From positions 1 to 25,576 of the forward strand of contig VBGO01000054.1 of assembly GCA_005882525.1 (NCBI GenBank): 25,576 nt of DNA, written 5' to 3'. Positions 1 to 7,333 of this stretch are shown in pieces. The notes below the pieces were generated by a model. The model saw nothing but the letters and a program-made list of their open reading frames with translations. It was not told where the DNA came from and ran no database searches. This DNA is from Chloroflexota bacterium (lineage in GTDB: Bacteria; Chloroflexota; Dormibacteria; CF-121). Within the stretch, counting starts at the first letter, position 1; each line of letters starts with the position of its first letter. Position numbers and translations under genes: made by a program.

Positions 1-2
1 AG

Positions 3-308
3 ATCCGCCTCGGTCGGCCGCGATTGGAGGCGCTCGATGACATGGGCCGCCGCTCCGGCGTCGAGGAGCTGCACACCTTCATCCAGGCGCTGATCCAGTC
101 GGAGCAACTCGGCGTCGGCATCGCCAAGGTGCTCCGCATCCAGTCGGAAGAGATGCGGCGCCGTCGCCGTCAGCGTGCCGAGGAGCAGGCCGCGCAGGCC
201 CCGCTGAAAATGCTCTTCCCCATGATCGGCTGCATCTTCCCGACCCTGTTCATCGTCCTGATGGGGCCGGCCGTCATCATCATCATTCACACTTTTCAAC
301 ACCATTAG
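3..308 (+). CDS. tadC: Tad pilus inner-membrane platform protein TadC (type II secretion F domain), C-terminal part
   Basis: The open frame enters from the left edge, so only the last 101 residues are visible. They read as the C-terminal end of a type II secretion system F (GspF/TadC) domain: an amphipathic stretch beginning RLGRPRLEALDDM, the GVEEL-x-F segment, the helix with QSEQLGVGIAKVLRIQ, a basic RRRRRQRAEEQA turn, and the ending APLKMLFPMIGCIFPTLFIV followed by a hydrophobic tail. The final roughly 25 residues form a membrane helix. TadC-family proteins form the inner-membrane platform on which the TadA/CpaF ATPase acts to assemble Flp/Tad pili. The matching ATPase gene lies at 1540–2682 on the same strand, separated by two small genes. 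The N-terminal half and true start lie outside the window. TadB is a less likely alternative because of the typical TadC ending. Confidence 0.85.
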   Translation: MRLGRPRLEALDDMGRRSGVEELHTFIQALIQSEQLGVGIAKVLRIQSEEMRRRRRQRAEEQAAQAPLKMLFPMIGCIFPTLFIVLMGPAVIIIIHTFQHH

Positions 309-424
309 CGGGCGATTGCGTCGACCCGGTGCGCTTCAGCGTGCAGCTCGCCGGCCACAGGAGGGCACGGCTCGCTTTGCACTTTTACGCGCGGTCGCCG
401 CTCGCCCGACGCTAAAGACACTGG

Positions 425-469
425 GCCTGCGGCCCCGCAACGCAGGCGTGGCGGCGGCCTGAAGGCCGC
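425..469. terminator. Two tandem stem-loops in the tadC–DUF192 gap
   Basis: Two perfect inverted repeats follow each other in the 194-base gap. The first pairs GCCTGCG (425–431) with CGCAGGC (441–447) around a 9-base loop. The second pairs GCGGCC (454–459) with GGCCGC (464–469) around the tetraloop TGAA. No T-tract follows, so an intrinsic terminator is not proven. They could stop tad transcription, stabilise a 3' end, or be a dispersed REP-like element. Confidence 0.35.
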
Positions 470-502
470 TAAGACCGTCGTGCTAAGATCGTGAGCTGAC
501 AC

Positions 503-856
503 TTGAAAGAAGTTTTGCGACTAACAAAACAAGACGGGTCGGTCGTAGCCGAACCCGTCGAGGTGGCGAGGAATTTCTTCGCGCGTGGCATGGGATTGAT
601 GGGCCGGGCACGGTTGCCCGAGAACAGCGGCCTTGTGATCGATGGTTGCAATGGGATCCACATGATGTTCATGCGCTTCCCGATCGACGCCGTCTTCGTC
701 GACAAAAAGGGCGTCGTCCTCAGGACCTACGAGCGGCTGCGGCCCTGGATCGGGATCGTGCCACTGGTCTGGCGCGCCGACAAGGTCGCCGAGCTCCCAG
801 TCGGCACGGTTCGCCGGCACGCCATCAAGCCCGGCGACCAGCTACTGGTCGCCTGA
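503..856 (+). CDS. DUF192 family protein
   Basis: This 117-residue protein matches the DUF192 family over nearly its whole length. Visible family features are the VARNFFARGMGLMGR opening, the central NGIHMMFMRFPIDAVFVDKKGVVL strand–turn–strand with its G-I-H-M-M-F-M-R core, and the ending AVELP/HAIKPGDQL-type motif, here AELPVGTVRRHAIKPGDQLLV. The family's biochemical function is not established, and members are often secreted or encoded near pilus genes. No signal peptide is visible. The chosen start is TTG at 503, because an in-frame stop lies at 497–499. A second TTG at 515 is possible. Neither has a clear Shine-Dalgarno sequence. The gene ends one base before comF begins, so the two are probably co-transcribed. 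Confidence 0.75.
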   Translation: MKEVLRLTKQDGSVVAEPVEVARNFFARGMGLMGRARLPENSGLVIDGCNGIHMMFMRFPIDAVFVDKKGVVLRTYERLRPWIGIVPLVWRADKVAELPVGTVRRHAIKPGDQLLVA

Positions 857-857
857 G

Positions 858-1511
858 GTGGCGCTGCTCGACCTGATCTTTCCGCCGCGCTGCGGCGGCT
901 GCGGTCGCGACGGCGCGGCCTGGTGCGCCGCCTGCGAGACGGCCGTGCAGCCAGTTCCGTCGGGCACGCTGGCCGGCATTTCGCTGGTCGCCGGCGGCCG
1001 GCTCGAGGGTCCATGGCAACAGGCAATTCACGCCTACAAGTACCGACCGCGGCCACAGCTCGCGGCGCCGTTGGCCGAGCCCCTGCGCCGCGCCATCGTC
1101 GCATTCGGGGTATCCCCGGCGGCGCTGGCCTTCGTGCCACTGCATCCGCGACGCCTCCGTGAACGCGGCTTCAACCAGGCCGAGCGCCTGGCGGCCCACC
1201 TCTCCCGCACCCTGGGCGTCCCGCTGCTGAGCGGGCTGACCCGGGTGCGGGCCACCCCGGCCCAGGTGGGCCTGAACCAGGCGGAGCGGCGGGTGAACCT
1301 CCACGGGGCCTTCCGCTGGACGGCCGCCCAGGGGCCACCGCAGGCCCTGGGGCTGGTCGACGACGTCTGCACCACCGGCGCCACGCTGGAGGCGGCCGCC
1401 CGGGCGGTGGCCGAAGCGGGGGGTTCGATCGGGGCCTTCCTGGTGCTGGCGGTCGCGCAAACTTTGCCGGCGCCTGCCGTTACATCGCCTGGGCAGTTCG
1501 CCTGCCCGTAA
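858..1511 (+). CDS. comF: ComF family protein (phosphoribosyltransferase-like, DNA uptake accessory)
   Basis: The 217-residue product has the two signatures of ComF. Near the N-terminus is a zinc-binding pair of cysteine motifs, CGGC and CAAC. Towards the C-terminus is a PRTase PRPP-binding loop, LGLVDDVCTTGATLEAA. A central FVPLHPRRLRERGFNQAERLA segment is also typical. ComF proteins support natural transformation in Bacillus and Haemophilus, probably in the cytoplasm at the uptake machinery, but their exact activity is not settled. The start is GTG at 858, one base after the DUF192 stop, implying coupled translation. Position between a Tad platform gene and a Tad ATPase gene fits a pilus or DNA-uptake setting, but that link is inference. 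Length is normal for the family. Confidence 0.85.
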   Translation: MALLDLIFPPRCGGCGRDGAAWCAACETAVQPVPSGTLAGISLVAGGRLEGPWQQAIHAYKYRPRPQLAAPLAEPLRRAIVAFGVSPAALAFVPLHPRRLRERGFNQAERLAAHLSRTLGVPLLSGLTRVRATPAQVGLNQAERRVNLHGAFRWTAAQGPPQALGLVDDVCTTGATLEAAARAVAEAGGSIGAFLVLAVAQTLPAPAVTSPGQFACP

Positions 1512-1539
1512 ATCTCTGTCTTGGGGGATTGTGACTTAA

Positions 1540-2682
1540 ATGGTCAATGCGTCCGAGGTTTCGCAGGACGAGCTCGCCCGCTATTACGAGGCGTTGGGTC
1601 CGATCCGGGACCTGGTCCTCGATGACAGCCTGACCGAAGTCATGGTCAACGGCCATGAGAACGTCTACGTCGAGCGCAACGGCAAGATCCTTCTCACCGA
1701 CCGCAAGTTCGATGACGAGAACCATCTCCTGCGGGTGATCGACTTCATCGTCTCGGCGGTCGGCCGGCGGATCGACTTCCGCACCCCGATGGTCGATGCC
1801 CGGCTGCTCGACGGCTCGCGCGTCAACGCCGTCATCTCACCCATCGCCCTCGACGGGCCGATGCTGACCATCCGAAAGTTCTCCCGCGATCCCTACCAGG
1901 CGGAGGACCTCGTCAATTTCGGGACGATCACCAATGAGGCGGTCGGCTTCCTCAAGGCGTGCGTCATGGCCCGGGCCAACCTGCTGATCTCCGGTGGGAC
2001 CGGTACCGGGAAGACGACCCTCCTCAACGTGTGCTCCTCCTTCATCCCGCCCGATGAACGCATCGTCACCATCGAAGACGCCGCCGAGCTGCAGCTCCAC
2101 CAGGAGCACGTCTGCCGGATGGAGTCCCGGCCGCCGGATCTCAACGGTGAGAACAAGGTCGGCATCCGTGAGCTCGTCATCAACGCCCTGCGGATGCGGC
2201 CCGACCGCATCGTGGTCGGCGAGTGCCGTGCCGGCGAGGCGCTGGACATGCTGCAGGCGATGAACACCGGGCACGACGGCTCGCTGACCACCCTCCACGC
2301 CAACACCACCCGCGACGCCCTGTCCCGCCTGGAAACGATGGTGCTGATGGCGGGCCTCGATCTGCCGACCAAGGCCATCCGCCAGCAGACCGCCTCCGCC
2401 ATCGACCTGGTCGTGCAGCTCTCGCGTATGCGCGACGGCCAGCGCAAGGTGACCAGCATCACCGAGATCACCGGCATGGAAGGCGACACGATCACGATGC
2501 AGGAAGTCTTCCTGTACGAGTCGCACGGTGCCGACAAGAACGGCGTCATGACCGGCGTTTTCCGGCCCACCGGGATCCGTCCCCACATCATGGACAAGCT
2601 GTTCGCCGCCGGCGTACCGATCCCGGCGGAACTGGCGCGGGTCTTCCCCGACCGGCGCGCCAACGAGCGGCCCACGAAGTAA
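1540..2682 (+). CDS. cpaF: Tad/CpaF-family secretion ATPase
   Basis: This 380-residue protein is a hexameric type II/IV secretion ATPase of the CpaF/TadA branch. The Walker A motif GGTGTGKT lies at about residues 152–159, the Asp box VTIEDAAEL near 177, and the Walker B region RIVVGECRAGEA at about 223–234, followed by the His box GHDGSLTTLHAN. The N-terminal domain has the family pattern DDSLTEVMVNG and VDARLLDGSRVNAVI. The ATPase drives Flp/Tad pilus polymerisation at the inner membrane through platform proteins such as the TadC at the left edge. The start is ATG 1540 with a G-rich Shine-Dalgarno (GGGGGAT, about 1523–1529). CpaF proteins are often longer at the N-terminus; this one is at the short end. 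TadA and CpaF are names for the same family. Confidence 0.9.
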   Translation: MVNASEVSQDELARYYEALGPIRDLVLDDSLTEVMVNGHENVYVERNGKILLTDRKFDDENHLLRVIDFIVSAVGRRIDFRTPMVDARLLDGSRVNAVISPIALDGPMLTIRKFSRDPYQAEDLVNFGTITNEAVGFLKACVMARANLLISGGTGTGKTTLLNVCSSFIPPDERIVTIEDAAELQLHQEHVCRMESRPPDLNGENKVGIRELVINALRMRPDRIVVGECRAGEALDMLQAMNTGHDGSLTTLHANTTRDALSRLETMVLMAGLDLPTKAIRQQTASAIDLVVQLSRMRDGQRKVTSITEITGMEGDTITMQEVFLYESHGADKNGVMTGVFRPTGIRPHIMDKLFAAGVPIPAELARVFPDRRANERPTK

Positions 2683-2697
2683 CCGCCGCGCCACGGC

Positions 2698-2710
2698 TTG
2701 CGGGTATACT
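2698..2710 (+). promoter_or_regulatory. Candidate promoter for hpf
   Basis: TATACT at 2705–2710 is a good -10 hexamer, and a transcript would start near 2717, giving a leader of about 23 bases containing the Shine-Dalgarno GGGAGG (2729–2734). The 12 bases TGCGGGTATACT are matched at all but one position by the element ahead of secA. No convincing -35 is visible. Confidence 0.4.
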
Positions 2711-2739
2711 CGGCCTAGATCTCGCGTTGGGAGGCAGCC

Positions 2740-3288
2740 ATGGAGATCTTGATCCAGGCCAAGAAGTCCGCGGCCGACCCCCAGGTGAAAGCCTACGCAC
2801 AGGGCAAGCTCGAAAAACTGACCCGTCATTTCGACCACATCCTCCAGGCCCGGATGGAGCTTGGCACCGAGAAGAACAAGAGCCTTGAGACGATGAAGGT
2901 CGCCGAGCTCACTGTCCATGTGACCGGCCGCACCGGCAATATCCTGAAGGCGGTCCAATCCGCCGAGCACATGAACGAGGCTGTAGACCTCGTCATCGAC
3001 AAGATGGACCGGCAGATCCGGCAGCACAAGGAGAAGCTCAAGGACCATCGCCGGACCAAGCCGGCGGCCAGCCAACCGGCGGCGGCCACGACGGCGGTGC
3101 GGCCCAACGGCATCGCCAAGATCAAGCGCTTCAAGATGAGGCCGATGACCGAGGGCCAGGCCCGCGAGCAGATGACCGAGCTGGGTCATGCATTTTTCCT
3201 CTTCCTTAACGAGGACAGCCAGGAGCTCAACCTGCTCTACCGCCGCCACGACGGCCTACTGGGCCTGCTGGAGGCGGATCTCCGCTAA
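2740..3288 (+). CDS. hpf: Ribosome hibernation-promoting factor, long form
   Basis: The 182-residue protein has the two-domain layout of long HPF. The N-terminal RaiA/HPF domain (about residues 1–100) opens MEILIQAKKSAADPQVKAY and contains the AELTVHVTGRTGNILKA strand. A Pro/Ala-rich linker follows, then the C-terminal dimerisation domain (about 127–182) with KRFKMRPMTEGQAREQM, GHAFFLFLNEDSQELNLLYRRHDG and a typical ending. Long HPF binds the decoding region of the 30S subunit and dimerises to hold ribosomes as inactive 100S particles during starvation. The start ATG is preceded by GGGAGG at a 5-base spacing. It has its own candidate promoter and lies just upstream of secA, a neighbourhood also seen in Firmicutes. 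Confidence 0.92.
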   Translation: MEILIQAKKSAADPQVKAYAQGKLEKLTRHFDHILQARMELGTEKNKSLETMKVAELTVHVTGRTGNILKAVQSAEHMNEAVDLVIDKMDRQIRQHKEKLKDHRRTKPAASQPAAATTAVRPNGIAKIKRFKMRPMTEGQAREQMTELGHAFFLFLNEDSQELNLLYRRHDGLLGLLEADLR

Positions 3289-3318
3289 CCCACGGGCGGA
3301 CCAGTTTCGGCCGCCGAC

Positions 3319-3331
3319 GTGCGGGTATGCT
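3319..3331 (+). promoter_or_regulatory. Candidate promoter for secA
   Basis: TATGCT at 3326–3331 sits in the sequence TGCGGGTATGCT, nearly identical to the element ahead of hpf. The predicted transcript would begin near 3338, about 20 bases before the secA ATG, and that leader shows no Shine-Dalgarno motif. No clear -35 is seen. Confidence 0.35.
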
Positions 3332-3358
3332 TACTGGTTGCGGAATAGCGTGTAATCC

Positions 3359-5935
3359 ATGAGCGTTCTTACCAAAGTCTTAGGCGATCCCAACGCGCGC
3401 GAGGTCAAGCGGCACCTCGAGCGGGTCGCCGACATGAACGAGTTCGAGCCGCTGATCGAAAAGCTCACCGACGATGAGCTGAAGGCGAAGACCGCCGAGT
3501 TTCGCCAGCGGCTGGAGCAGGGCGAGCTGCTCGACGACGTGCTGGCCGAAGCCTTTGCCGTGGTCCGGGAAGCGTCGCGCCGAACCATCGGGCTGCGCCC
3601 CTTCGATGTCCAGATGGTCGGCGGCATGGTCCTCCACCAGGGAAAGATCGCCGAGATGAAGACCGGCGAGGGCAAGACCCTGGTCGCGGTGCTGCCGCTC
3701 TACCTCAATGCCCTGGAGAGCAAGGGCGCCCACCTGATCACGGTCAACGACTACCTGGCCCGGCGTGACGCCGGATGGAACGCGCCCATCTACCACGCCC
3801 TGGGGATGACGGTCGCCGTCATCGGCCACGAGATGTCCTTGCTCTACGATCCCGACTTCCTGGACGAGACCCACCCGGATCCGCGGCTGCAGCACCTGCG
3901 CCCGATCAGCCGGGCCGAGGCCTACCAGGCGGACATCACCTACGGCACGAACAGCGAGTTCGGTTTCGACTTCCTGCGCGACAACATGTCGGTCGACCTC
4001 TCGCAATGCGTCCAGCGTGGCCTGAACTTCGCCATCGTCGACGAGGTGGACAGCATTCTGATCGACGAGGCCCGGACTCCCTTGATCATCTCGGGCCAGG
4101 CCCAGGAGTCGACCGAGAAGTACTACCAGTACGCCAAGTTGATCCCCCGGTTGTCGGCGGAGGACTACACGGTCGACGAAAAAACGAAGTCGGCCGCCCT
4201 GACCGAGGACGGGATCGCGAAGATCGAGCGCTGGACCGGGATCAAGAACGTCTACGAACTGGAGCATGTCGCCGAGGCGCACCAGATCAATCAGGCGCTC
4301 AAGGCCTACACGCTCTTCAAGCGCGACCGCGACTACCTGGTGAAAGACGGCGAGGTGATCATCGTCGACGAGTTCACCGGCCGGCAGCAACCGGGTCGCC
4401 GCTGGTCCGACGGCCTGCACCAGGCGGTGGAGGCCAAAGAGGGCGTCAAGGTCCAGCAGGAAACACAGACGCTGGCCACCATCACCTATCAGAACTATTT
4501 CCGTCTCTATGCGAAACTCGCCGGGATGACCGGGACGGCGGTCACCGAGGCCGAGGAGTTCGACAAGATTTACAAGCTGCAGGTGGTCGTGATCCCCACC
4601 CACAAACCGATGATCAGGGACGATCACGCGGACCTCATCTACAAGACCGAGGACGCCAAGTTCAAGGCGGTCGCCGATGAGATCCAGGAGGTGGCCGGCG
4701 CCGGCCGCCCGGTCCTGGTCGGCACCGTCTCGGTCGAGAAGTCCGAGCGCCTGGCCCGGCTGCTGGAAAAGCGCGGCGTCCGGCACGAGGTGCTCAACGC
4801 CAAACAGCACGAGCGGGAAGCCTTGATCGTCGCCAATGCCGGCCAGCCAGGAGCCGTCACGATCGCCACCAACATGGCCGGCCGAGGCACCGACATCGTG
4901 CTCGGCCCCGGGGTGGCCGACGGCGGGGGCCTGCACATCGTCGGCACCGAGCGGCATGAGAGCCGCCGGATCGACAACCAGCTTCGCGGCCGCGCCGGCC
5001 GCCAGGGCGACCCCGGCTCCTCCCGGTTTTTCCTGGCGCTGGATGACGACCTGATGCGGATCTTTGGCGGCGAGCGGATCAAGGGCATGATGAACATGCT
5101 CCGGGTCGCCGACGACGAGCCGATCGAATCGCGCCTGGTCTCGCGACAGATCGAGGGCGCACAGACCAAGGTCGAGGGCCACAACTTCGACGCGCGGCGC
5201 TACCTCGTCGAGTACGACGACGTCATGAACAAGCAGCGCGAGATCATCTACGGCGAACGTCGCAAAGTTCTCGACGGCGCCGATCTCCGCGAGCAGGTCC
5301 AGGGATGGATCCGCAAGACGGTCGAAGACGCCGTCAACCAGCATTGCGAGTCACGGCACCCGGACAACTGGGACCTCGAGGGGCTTCACGGCCAGCTGGG
5401 CGCCGTCTTTCCGTTACCGCCCATCGGTGAGATCGCGCCTGACGAATTCGGCGAAACGAAGGAAGCGGCGGTCGATCGCCTGATGCAATATGCCGACGCC
5501 GCTTACGAGGCGAAAGAGGCGGAGGTCTCCCCGGAGATGATGCGGAAGATCGAGCAGTTGATCGTGCTGCGGACCATCGACAGCAAGTGGGTCAGCTACT
5601 TGACCATGATGGAGCAGTTCAAGGAGGGCATCGGCTTACGCGCCTTCGGCCAGAAAGACCCCCTGGTCGAGTACAAGAACGAAGCCTTCCAGGCGTTTCA
5701 GGAGCTGCTCAACGACATCCAGTTCGACATCGCCTCCACCATCTACCGGGTGCAGTTGACCAGGGAGCCGCCGCCCCCGCCCGCCATGGCCAATCCCCCG
5801 GCGTCGCCGCCGCGACCGGCGAGCCCCAACGGTGGGCGTGCGACGGCGCCGGTGCCCGCCGGAACCAAGCTGGGGCGCAACGATCCCTGCTGGTGCGGCA
5901 GCGGCAAGAAATACAAGAAGTGCCACGGGCGGTAA
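3359..5935 (+). CDS. secA: Preprotein translocase ATPase SecA
   Basis: The 858-residue product is a full-length SecA motor, which pushes unfolded preproteins through SecYEG at the membrane. Visible landmarks are the nucleotide-binding fold 1 Walker A KTGEGKT (Lys about 106), the DEAD-like DEVDSILIDEARTPLIISG (from about 228), the preprotein-binding domain between them and nucleotide-binding fold 2, the TNMAGRGTDIVLG and QLRGRAGRQGDPG motifs of fold 2, the helical wing and scaffold, and a Pro/Ala-rich tail ending in a SEC-C zinc motif (C844, C846, C855, H856). Such a tail commonly contacts SecB or ribosomes. The segment DEFTGRQQPGRRWSDG carries QQ where LM is usual, a minor local variant. The gene is followed 14 bases later by a SEC-C minigene and then prfB; secA–prfB adjacency is common. 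Confidence 0.97.
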   Translation: MSVLTKVLGDPNAREVKRHLERVADMNEFEPLIEKLTDDELKAKTAEFRQRLEQGELLDDVLAEAFAVVREASRRTIGLRPFDVQMVGGMVLHQGKIAEMKTGEGKTLVAVLPLYLNALESKGAHLITVNDYLARRDAGWNAPIYHALGMTVAVIGHEMSLLYDPDFLDETHPDPRLQHLRPISRAEAYQADITYGTNSEFGFDFLRDNMSVDLSQCVQRGLNFAIVDEVDSILIDEARTPLIISGQAQESTEKYYQYAKLIPRLSAEDYTVDEKTKSAALTEDGIAKIERWTGIKNVYELEHVAEAHQINQALKAYTLFKRDRDYLVKDGEVIIVDEFTGRQQPGRRWSDGLHQAVEAKEGVKVQQETQTLATITYQNYFRLYAKLAGMTGTAVTEAEEFDKIYKLQVVVIPTHKPMIRDDHADLIYKTEDAKFKAVADEIQEVAGAGRPVLVGTVSVEKSERLARLLEKRGVRHEVLNAKQHEREALIVANAGQPGAVTIATNMAGRGTDIVLGPGVADGGGLHIVGTERHESRRIDNQLRGRAGRQGDPGSSRFFLALDDDLMRIFGGERIKGMMNMLRVADDEPIESRLVSRQIEGAQTKVEGHNFDARRYLVEYDDVMNKQREIIYGERRKVLDGADLREQVQGWIRKTVEDAVNQHCESRHPDNWDLEGLHGQLGAVFPLPPIGEIAPDEFGETKEAAVDRLMQYADAAYEAKEAEVSPEMMRKIEQLIVLRTIDSKWVSYLTMMEQFKEGIGLRAFGQKDPLVEYKNEAFQAFQELLNDIQFDIASTIYRVQLTREPPPPPAMANPPASPPRPASPNGGRATAPVPAGTKLGRNDPCWCGSGKKYKKCHGR

Positions 5936-5949
5936 GATGGACCGCCGAG

Positions 5950-6198
5950 ATGAGTAAGAAAAAGTCGACCACCACCCCAGCCGGCAAGGCTGACCCAGCG
6001 AAGGCCGCTGCCGCGGCCAACCCGGTGCGGCCGGAGGACGTGGCGCAGCCGCCCACAGCGCCCAAGGCCGCCGCCGCCGCGCCCGCCGCCCGGCCGGCAT
6101 TCCGCCGGCCGCAGTCGCTCAACTTTGCCGGCGTCGGCCGCAACGACATCTGCCCCTGCGGCAGCGGCAAGCGGTTCAAGAACTGCCACGGGCATTAA
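5950..6198 (+). CDS. Small SEC-C zinc-motif protein
   Basis: This 82-residue protein starts MSKKKSTTTPAG, continues with a long Ala/Pro-rich disordered stretch (about residues 10–55), and ends in a complete SEC-C motif, GRNDICPCGSGKRFKNCHGH, at about residues 63–82. The zinc ligands are the two Cys of CPC plus the terminal Cys-His. The same architecture, a Pro/Ala linker followed by GRNDPCWCGSGKKYKKCHG, forms the tail of the adjacent SecA, so the gene looks like a detached copy of the secA 3' end. Its role is unknown. Possibilities include binding SecB-like chaperones or the ribosome alongside SecA. The ATG at 5950 lies 14 bases after the secA stop, and prfB begins 2 bases after its own stop. 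Small SEC-C proteins occur elsewhere, but I cannot say how widespread this arrangement is. Confidence 0.8.
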   Translation: MSKKKSTTTPAGKADPAKAAAAANPVRPEDVAQPPTAPKAAAAAPAARPAFRRPQSLNFAGVGRNDICPCGSGKRFKNCHGH

Positions 6199-6200
6199 CC

Positions 6201-7314
6201 ATGGACGAGATCATCGAATCCGCGAACGACTTGCTCAAGAAGATCCTCCAGCTTCAGGAGCATCTTTGACATTCCCAGTAAGGACGAGCGGCTCAGCGCG
6301 CTCCAGAAAGAACTAAGCGATCCCGACCTCTGGCAGGATCCACCGCGGGCGCAGCGGCTCGCCCAGGAGGCCAAAGGCCTTCGCGACGAGGTGTCGGTCT
6401 GGCGAAAGCTGGAGGCGCGCGCCCGAGACGTGATCGGCCTCGCCGAGATGGCGATTGCCGAGGGCGACGGGCACATCGAAGGCACGCTGCGGCAGGACCT
6501 GGAGTCCCTCGACAAAGATGTCAGCCGGCAGGAGGTTGACCTGCTCTTCGCCAATCCATACGCCGAGCACCCGGCGCTGGTCAGCATCCACGCCGGGGCG
6601 GGCGGCACCGACTCCCAGGACTGGACCGACATGCTGCTGCGGATGTACCTGCGCTGGGCGGAGCGCCACAAGATGCACGCCGAGATCCTGGACGAGGCGC
6701 CGGGTGAGGAAGCCGGCTACAAGAGCGTGACCGTGCGGATCTCGGGCAAACGTGCCTTCGGCTGGTTGCGGGCGGACCGCGGCGTGCACCGGCTGGTCCG
6801 GCTCTCACCCTACGACCAGGCGCACCGGCGTCACACCTCCTTCGCGCTGGTCGAGGTCATCCCCGAGATCGAGGATGCCGGGGATATCGAGATCCGGCCC
6901 GAGGACCTCAAGGTCGACGTCTACCGATCGAGCGGAGCGGGCGGGCAGCACGTCAACAAGACCTCGTCGGCGGTCCGCATGACGCACCTGCCGACCGGCA
7001 TCATCGTCACCTGCCAGAACGAGCGCTCCCAGATCAAGAACCGCGACATGGCGCTCAAGGTGCTGCGCTCGCGGCTGGTGGCGCTGCGCGAGCAGCAGCG
7101 CTCGGAGCAGCGGCAGGAGCTGAAAGGCGAGCATCAATCGAACGAGTGGGGCAGCCAGATCCGCAGCTACGTGCTGCACCCCTACACGCTGGTGAAGGAC
7201 CACCGCACCGGGGTTGAGACCGGTAACGTTCAGGCGGTGCTCGACGGCGACCTGGACACCTTCATGGAGGCGTACCTGCGCCTCGACGCCGGCCGGGAAG
7301 GGAAGGCGGCCTAA
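6201..7314 (+). CDS. prfB: Peptide chain release factor 2 (programmed +1 frameshift)
   Basis: Translation starts at ATG 6201, runs 22 codons to CTT, meets TGA at 6267–6269, and must shift +1 to GAC at 6268 to make about 370 residues, close to the E. coli length of 365. The joined protein has the coiled N-terminal domain, the GAGGTDSQDW segment, the stop-recognition loop with S202-P203-Y204 in place of the usual SPF, and the catalytic GGQ at about 247–249 in SSGAGGQHVNKT. RF2 releases peptides at UGA and UAA. The frameshift makes its synthesis self-limiting: ample RF2 terminates at the internal UGA. The start lies 2 bases after the SEC-C gene, so the two are probably on one transcript. Annotation from the later ATG at 6391 would lose the N-terminal domain. 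Confidence 0.95.
6256..6270 (+). promoter_or_regulatory. RF2 autoregulatory +1 frameshift site
   Basis: A Shine-Dalgarno-like AGGAG (6256–6260) lies three bases before the slippery CTT (6264–6266), followed by TGA and C (6267–6270). This is the classical bacterial prfB layout: internal SD, CUU slip codon, weak UGA-C stop. The frame before the stop and the frame after the shift both encode RF2 sequence. Confidence 0.93.
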
Positions 7315-7333
7315 CCCGGCGTCACGTCCGGGT
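7314..7333. terminator. Stem-loop between convergent prfB and the DHFR-like gene
   Basis: ACCCGG (7314–7319) pairs with CCGGGT (7328–7333) around an 8-base loop. The convergent genes are only 7 bases apart, so the hairpin overlaps both 3' ends and could serve both directions. No T-tract is present, so termination activity is uncertain. Confidence 0.35.

Noticed and set aside
1837..3249. A 470-codon minus-strand open frame across cpaF and hpf
   Set aside because: It crosses two well-supported plus-strand genes and their gap and has no recognisable domain; it is a GC-frame shadow.
3380..5344. A 654-codon open frame antisense to secA
   Set aside because: It mirrors the secA codon positions in high-GC DNA, has low-complexity Asp/Leu/Val/Gly-rich sequence, and shows no family motif.
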